A DNA stretch of 64,000 nucleotides. It comes from Botrytis cinerea B05.10. Its lineage: Eukaryota > Ascomycota > Leotiomycetes > Helotiales > Sclerotiniaceae. Each line of letters opens with the position of its first letter. The first letter of the stretch is position 1. This document shows positions 58,638 through 64,000 of the stretch, one piece after another. The notes under the pieces are model-generated. The model was not told where the DNA came from and did no database searches. It saw nothing but the letters and a program-made list of their open reading frames with translations. The translations under genes were made by a program, and so were the position numbers. The stretch is from assembly GCF_000143535.2 (NCBI RefSeq), contig NC_037314.1:806001-870000 (forward strand), in the 5' to 3' direction.

Positions 58638-60104
58638 ATGTCTTCCCCAAATGATATTACTCTTGCTGAGTTCAACCAAACGTTGGCAAGATATCCGGAT
58701 CTCCTCAACAAGTATGCAAAAGACGGTAAGCTCGTTCTTTCCTTGATCGTGCACGAAAGAATGCGTTGTTGATTTAAGATTTATTTAGCAAAGGAAGGTG
58801 TTACTCCGCTTCAAGAGCTTGACAGGTTCAGATATGTTGAGGCGCCAGCAAAGTTTAAGGATGGTTCACACACTTTCTCGATCGAAGATATCACGAAGTT
58901 GGTTGATTGGAAACTGTGAGTTGATTCTCTTCACGTCCTTTGCTTTGTTTTCATTTGTTTTCTTTTTTCGTGAGTTTTTGTTTGTCGATTGGTAGGTGGA
59001 GAAGAAGAGCCCGCGTTTCGAGATCTGAAGCTCGGCTTTCCGGAGGTCTTTCACTTTCCCACCCTCGTCGCAAAAAATTGAGAAAAAATATTTCATCTTA
59101 TTTTTATTATTTCTTCGTCTCGAAAGTTACGATGGAATGTCATTTGAATTAATTTCGATACTAATTTTCTACGTAGTCGACATGGTGCCTACCGTCCAGG
59201 TTTCTTGAAGAAGGTTGGCAAGAACTCAGATGAGCTTGTCGAGGCTGCTACCAAGGATGCTTTCGACTATTACAAGACCAATCCAACAGACATTGGCGTT
59301 GTCATCAACAAACTCAAGGATCCACTAATGGGAATTGGACCGGCTACTGCCTCCCTCATCCTCTCTGTCCGCTATCCCGATCAGGTGACATTCTTCAGTG
59401 ATGAATGCTTCAAATGGCTCGTCAATGATGGAGAACATAAACCAACACCAAAATACAATGTTGCCGAGTTTGAGAAAATCCACGCCGCCGCTAAATCCTT
59501 GACCACTCGTCTCCGTGTCAATCCTCTTCAAATTGAGAAGGTTGCTTTCGTCATTATCAAAGAAAGTGAGCCAGTTCTCGTCCCAAGGGAGAAGCCCGCC
59601 CCCAGTGGCCGTGGTCGAGGTCGTCCAGCAAAGCCTGATAGTGAGAAGAAAATCAAGGTTCCTTCCGGGCGTGGGCGTGGCCGACCTTCCAGTGGTATTG
59701 TCAAGCCCAAGCCTACACCAAGAGTTCCAAAACCTCCCAAGGAACCAAAAGCCCCGAAGGAACCCAAGCCTGCCAAAGAACCTAAAGCACCAAAAGAGCC
59801 TAAGCCTGCCAAAGAGCCCAAAGCTGCTAAGACTCCTAAGTCCCCAAAGGAAAAGGCTGTCGTTGAAAAGAAAACTCCAGGAAAGAGAGGAAGACCCGCA
59901 AAGGTGCCTGCTGCTGAAGGTGATGTTGACGAAAAGCCTGCGGCTACACCAAGCTCAGGTAAGAAGAGAGGAAGACCCGCCAAGGAAAAAACTAGCGATA
60001 CTCCAGCATCGGCTACCCCTGCTAGCAAGAAGAGAAAGGCATCTGATGATGCTGGTACCCCAAGCTCTGCCGGCCGTGGTCGCCCCAAGAAGGTCAAGGC
60101 TTGA
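58638..60104 (+). CDS. Helix-hairpin-helix protein with AT-hook tail
   Basis: Three exons (58638-58725, 58789-58915, 59177-60104) give 380 residues; the second intron is long (261 nt). Residues about 1-185 form an ordered domain: LVDWKLRHGAYRPGFLKKVG, then a helix-hairpin-helix (LMGIGPATASLILS, 122-135) followed by YPDQVTFFSDECFKWL. This resembles the HhH-GPD fold of DNA glycosylases, where an Asp two turns later is catalytic; here D147 sits at the comparable place. From about residue 200 the chain is Lys/Pro/Ala-rich with five AT-hook cores (two SGRGRGRP, then KRGRPAK twice and GRGRPKK) and a KEPKxxK repeat (59731-59850). It should bind A/T-rich DNA minor grooves in the nucleus. Glycosylase activity is inference only. 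ATG 58638 has good context (CACCATGTC). Confidence 0.85.
59731..59850 (+). repeat. Coding KEPK-type tandem repeat
   Basis: Part of exon 3 of the AT-hook gene repeats units of about 5-8 residues built from K-E-P-K and A-P/P-A dipeptides, between the second and third AT-hooks. The low-complexity basic linker is histone-H1-like in composition. Confidence 0.75.
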
Positions 60105-63100
60105 TTTGATTCATTATCGTGGAGTATGATTGTTCAGGAGGTCTTTTGGTACCGGCTAGTTGATTTTCTTGGAAAATTCGTGTCTATGCAGGTATTCTTC
60201 CAGGCCCTTCAGCAAGCTTTGCATTGCTATTTGTTCTTTGCAAAAAATGGACATATGGAGCAGTAATGGTGTTGGGTCTCGCGCTGAGCTTTTGATTTTT
60301 GCTTATTATGGGCGTTGATAAGGAGATATGAACGGGATGGATGGGATGGATAAATTTGTTCTGGTTTCTCTTTGGCTCGGGCTTGTATGATAACACAATC
60401 TGGAAAGAATATCAAGTGTTTGACAATGAAATGTTTCTTCTTGCCTTCTTTTCGAATTAATTCGTATTGTTGAATGCGTGTATTTGCCGTGCCAATTACC
60501 CGGTTCGATGTGACTGAAACTATGGCATGTCGAGTTCGCAGACTGGCATCTCTAGCTAGGACGATATGAACATATATTTCACTCGGGGCTCAGCCTCTGC
60601 AAACATTAATACACGTCATCTTGTCGCCCACACAACACGAAGGGGGAATTCAATGGTGATATTCTAAACACCAGCAGCATACGACATAAATGCAAACCCA
60701 AGTTTTATCTCGACGAGACTCGAATACAATACATCATTTCTAACAAAGCTGTTTCGTCCATCCTCTTTCAATATAAGCACAAAAATAGCCCAGCAACTTC
60801 AAACGATTCATACGATGCAATTCACTACTGAAATCTCATACTGAGAGTTCCATTTATGTTTGCAATGGCTTTGAGAACTTGTGTTGCATGTTGTGTCGTC
60901 TTATAGGGAATGAGAGATATGCGTATTGTTGCACGTCGTAAAGTTGGGTGGCGGTGGTGTTGTATGGGTTGGGTTGGGATTTACACGCATACTTTGGTTC
61001 TGCTTACCGCGGATGGTGATGGAGTTAAGCAGCGAGCTTCTGAGATCGATGATATCGCGGGATGAGTAGTATGCCGTTAAAGGTTGAAGATTTGGCGGGA
61101 TAAAGCTGTCTGTTAGAATTTAGGGATTGTAATAACCTTACCTACTACATATTCAATGAACATAACTTCTGAAGGACTCGGTTTAGATGCATCCTTTCCA
61201 TCCGTATCTTTAGATTTCAACCAATGATAAATAATTCCTAGTTTAAGCCTGCTGACCTTACTAACATGTTCAGTTATCTAATCGTGCTTTGACTTGAGAT
61301 GTGCAACAAAACGCTCAGGAGGTCTTGTTCGGAAAATTCCAAGATGTTGATTTGATCGGGTGAGCGGATCTCATTGGAGGGCAAGCGATGGATGGATGGT
61401 GTTGAGGGAAGAACAAATTGAAGGCTAAACTGGAAGGATATGGTATCTCGACGCTTTGACAAGCGAGGGGGGGGGGAGAACGTGAGGTTTCGGATTGAAG
61501 TGGTGTGGTGTTTCGATGAGATGAAGCGCTCTTTACAGTGTGAGCATTATCTACCTACTTAGAAATATTGCTCTTACTAGAAATCTAATATTAATACTCT
61601 CTAATACTATTCGGATTAGTGCTCGGTAAACTCACCGATAGGGATAACATCTAAGGTGGTGTCATCTCGTTTCATTAGCTCCAAGTCAAGTTCATTACTA
61701 TTCTTTGTCAACTCAGTATCGAAATCCTATCGCCGATAAATTTTTATTTCACATTTTAGTCTTGATCCTCGCTCTTTACTCAATGCGGTATCCAGGACCC
61801 TGCTCTGAATGAACTCACGCTCTAAATTAAGCAAGCGCTTCCCCACATCTATTTATATCCGCAGTTTCCAACCCCAAATCTCACTTCCCATGACGGCCAA
61901 ACGAATGGACACCAATCATTGAATCTCGCCCATCACGAAATGTCACACCTCTCCTCGCTCTCCACCAAACAATTCTTTCGCGATCAACAATCCTTAGACA
62001 ATTACACCGTCAGCCTATACCGCAAATCTAATCTCGAGATGCCTTTTGTTGCACGTCGCATTCTGCTCGCGAATTTCCTATTGCGTTCGAGAAATGCACG
62101 ATTGGCTCTGAGGAGATGAGAGAGGAGCCACAGAATTCATAGACCGAGATAAGCTGCGATCTTTATTGGATAGTATGATACGAAGGACTGCGAAAGAGGG
62201 CCAGAACTGGGGTCTACCGAATCTGAAATGTGCAACGTCATCGCCAGCATTTGAAGCCTGTAACTTACGGGTGCTTTCAACTACCAGTGCACATGGATGA
62301 TCTCCCGAGATTTTACCTCCCCCCGATATTCGTACAATACAAGGATAAGTATGAAATGGAACTCCTATTCGTCGATGTATACGAGGCGCGTATACACACG
62401 GACTTGCAAGCGCCTTGTCTGATATATGTCTTGAAGGATGTTGGGACTTTGAATGATTGTGTCTATACTCGGTTAGCCTAGATTGTACTGATGAATATTG
62501 GCCAATTAATTGTCTGCTCACTCCTCTCTGTATGTAGCGAGTCCCTTTTGTTGCGTTCCTCCTGGTGTTGTCTGTGCTCCGGTTGGTTGTACCATTGCTT
62601 CGAAAGTATCTTGTTGCAGATCTCATCTTCTATACTGGGTTCTTAATCGCTGCTTGAATCTTGTTATGTTTCCAAGTGGATGATGTTCTGTATGCATGTG
62701 CGTCAACTCTCGAGGTTACTAACGACTCCAATTATGTGTTTGCGAATCTCAGCTCGAGCACGAAGCTTCCAGATATAATCTGACAGGTTCCTTGGTTCTC
62801 TGTCGGTATAAGTTTTGACAACGTTTTCGAGATTTCATGTCATTTTGCTATTCCGCATCTATCTTACCACCAGACATTGCCACATCGATCTCGTCCATGG
62901 GTAAGTCTATTTCTTTGGGTATCCCCGACTAGAAAATGCTAAACTCTCTCCTGATTCTACCTTCAGACGGTCCATAGATCTAACGCATATCCGTGAAGTC
63001 TTTTACTAGATACGCCCTCTGCCGTACTTCGCAAAAGCACCTTTGCGCAATATTGAAGTCCCACCCGTACCGCATTCGCTTAAACAGTTGATTGCGCGCC

Positions 63101-64000
63101 TAATTGCAATTGTGAGATCTCTCCACGAGGTCACCATTTCGGTCTCGGTTCTCCGATGTACTGATTATATAAATAGTTTTACTAAGGGCTTATGTTGGTC
63201 TCCCTTATCTCTTGGGATATTACGTACAGTTATTGGTTCTGGCGTCCTCACGATTTTTGCCTGGTCTTCGTCCGACCTGCAAAATCAATCATCATAAGTC
63301 TATGTATCCGTATCAGGTAGAGAAAAAAGATCACTTGAAGTATATGGTAGTATGGGTTTTCCGCTTTAGAATTAGTCCATGTTGTGTATCAATCTTATCG
63401 AACTACAGCTACTGAAGCCTGTTGCTAAGCTAAGGCATATTGTAGTCGACCTGGAGAACATCTTGCTCTGTTGCATGTCATAACAGGCGCGCGTCTAGAG
63501 TGGTTGGCTATATGGATCACACTCGAGTAGGTCAAGAAAAGGCTTTTGACATAATAGCTTACTATAATTACTCATTTTAGGCCAAAATTGGGTAGGCCCA
63601 ACTTCTTCTGAGACACAAATACATTTATGTTGCATGTCTGTGTTAGGCAGCGAGCATAGAGTTGTAGTATCCTACAATTAATGGGGTCTTTTCGAGCTTC
63701 TGTTACCCCTGCTACTGATGTAGACATGCAACAAATGTATTCTTGAGCACTTGAATGGGATCGAAGAGTTGGGATCACCCGCAGCATGTAAGTCTCAGCA
63801 TGAAAACAGTTTATCTGGAGCAAGTTTCTCTGGACTATAGCTTTCACGTGATACTGTCAAGGTGTGTAACGAATGTTTTGCATACAGAGTTCTCGAGTTA
63901 TAGGATTGGTCATGGGCTTGAAGATAAGTTGCTGTTAAATATGTCAATCGTACTACGGAATGACATGACACCAAAAGATTGCGAGACGATTGTAGTACTG
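60105..64000. other. Right end without convincing gene
   Basis: 3.9 kb without a supported gene. A 60-codon frame from ATG 61940 (61940-62119) follows a TATA-like TATTTATAT (about 61849), and broken coding-looking pieces continue to about 62640 in changing frames; this may be a decayed gene (see findings). A poly-G run lies at about 61468-61477. A GTTAAGC string near 61025 is not a 5S rRNA. Confidence 0.5.

Noticed and set aside
59528..60097. Minus-strand 189-codon frame rich in Gly/Leu/Phe
   Set aside because: Antisense of the Lys/Pro/AT-hook exon; no independent start context or motif.
60985..61090. Possible 5S rRNA (GTTAAGCAGC string)
   Set aside because: Only a short word resembles the 5S internal control region; the ends do not pair and the remaining conserved loops are missing.

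Overview
This is a stretch of nuclear DNA from a filamentous ascomycete (Pezizomycotina). Genes have short introns, mostly 50-120 nt, with GTAAGT/GTATGT-like donors and CTAAC/CTAAT branch sites. There are no operons, intergenic gaps are long and rich in microsatellites, and a Gly-GCC tRNA gene carries an intron. Protein flavour and the presence of DUF7918-type genes suggest a Leotiomycete such as Botrytis or Sclerotinia, but that is inference.

Layout. 0-7.5 kb is almost gene-free apart from the tRNA-Gly, short tandem repeats and two orphan promoter-like starts. 7.5-16.7 kb holds a calponin-homology (Scp1/transgelin-type) cytoskeletal protein, an unknown conserved protein and a BTB-domain protein set in a belt of microsatellites. 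16.7-21.9 kb is non-coding and contains a MITE-like element with 64-bp inverted repeats and TA flanks. 21.9-26.1 kb and 34.0-35.1 kb carry three relatives of a fungal DUF7918-type family. One is intact and has a duplicated SUMO-interaction-like motif in its tail; the other two are broken by stops, frameshifts or a lost ATG. Between them lie housekeeping genes: a BAP31/Yet3 ER protein, the tRNA dihydrouridine synthase Dus3 and a kelch protein. 36.5-49 kb has an unknown, probably nuclear protein, a family-16 methyltransferase, Npr2 (SEACIT/GATOR1) and an unknown Ser/Pro-rich protein. 51.3-60.1 kb has RPB10 and UTP17/NAN1 sharing a 235-bp divergent promoter, a 2-oxoglutarate oxygenase, a tiny C2H2/4F5-type zinc protein, and a helix-hairpin-helix protein with an AT-hook tail. 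60.1-64 kb shows no convincing gene.

How the genes relate. Most are unlinked housekeeping genes. The clearest joint theme is ribosome production and growth control: RPB10 (shared by Pol I, II and III) and UTP17 (t-UTP, rDNA transcription and pre-rRNA processing) are head to head, while Npr2 (TORC1 control by amino acids) and Dus3 (tRNA modification) lie in the same window. The DUF7918 trio is the accessory, fast-changing part.

Gene models were built by hand from splice signals and reading frame. All intron phases given were checked to close in frame. RPB10 and the small zinc protein have exons too short to show up as long open frames and were found by reading splice sites. No database search was possible, so family names rest on recognised motifs.
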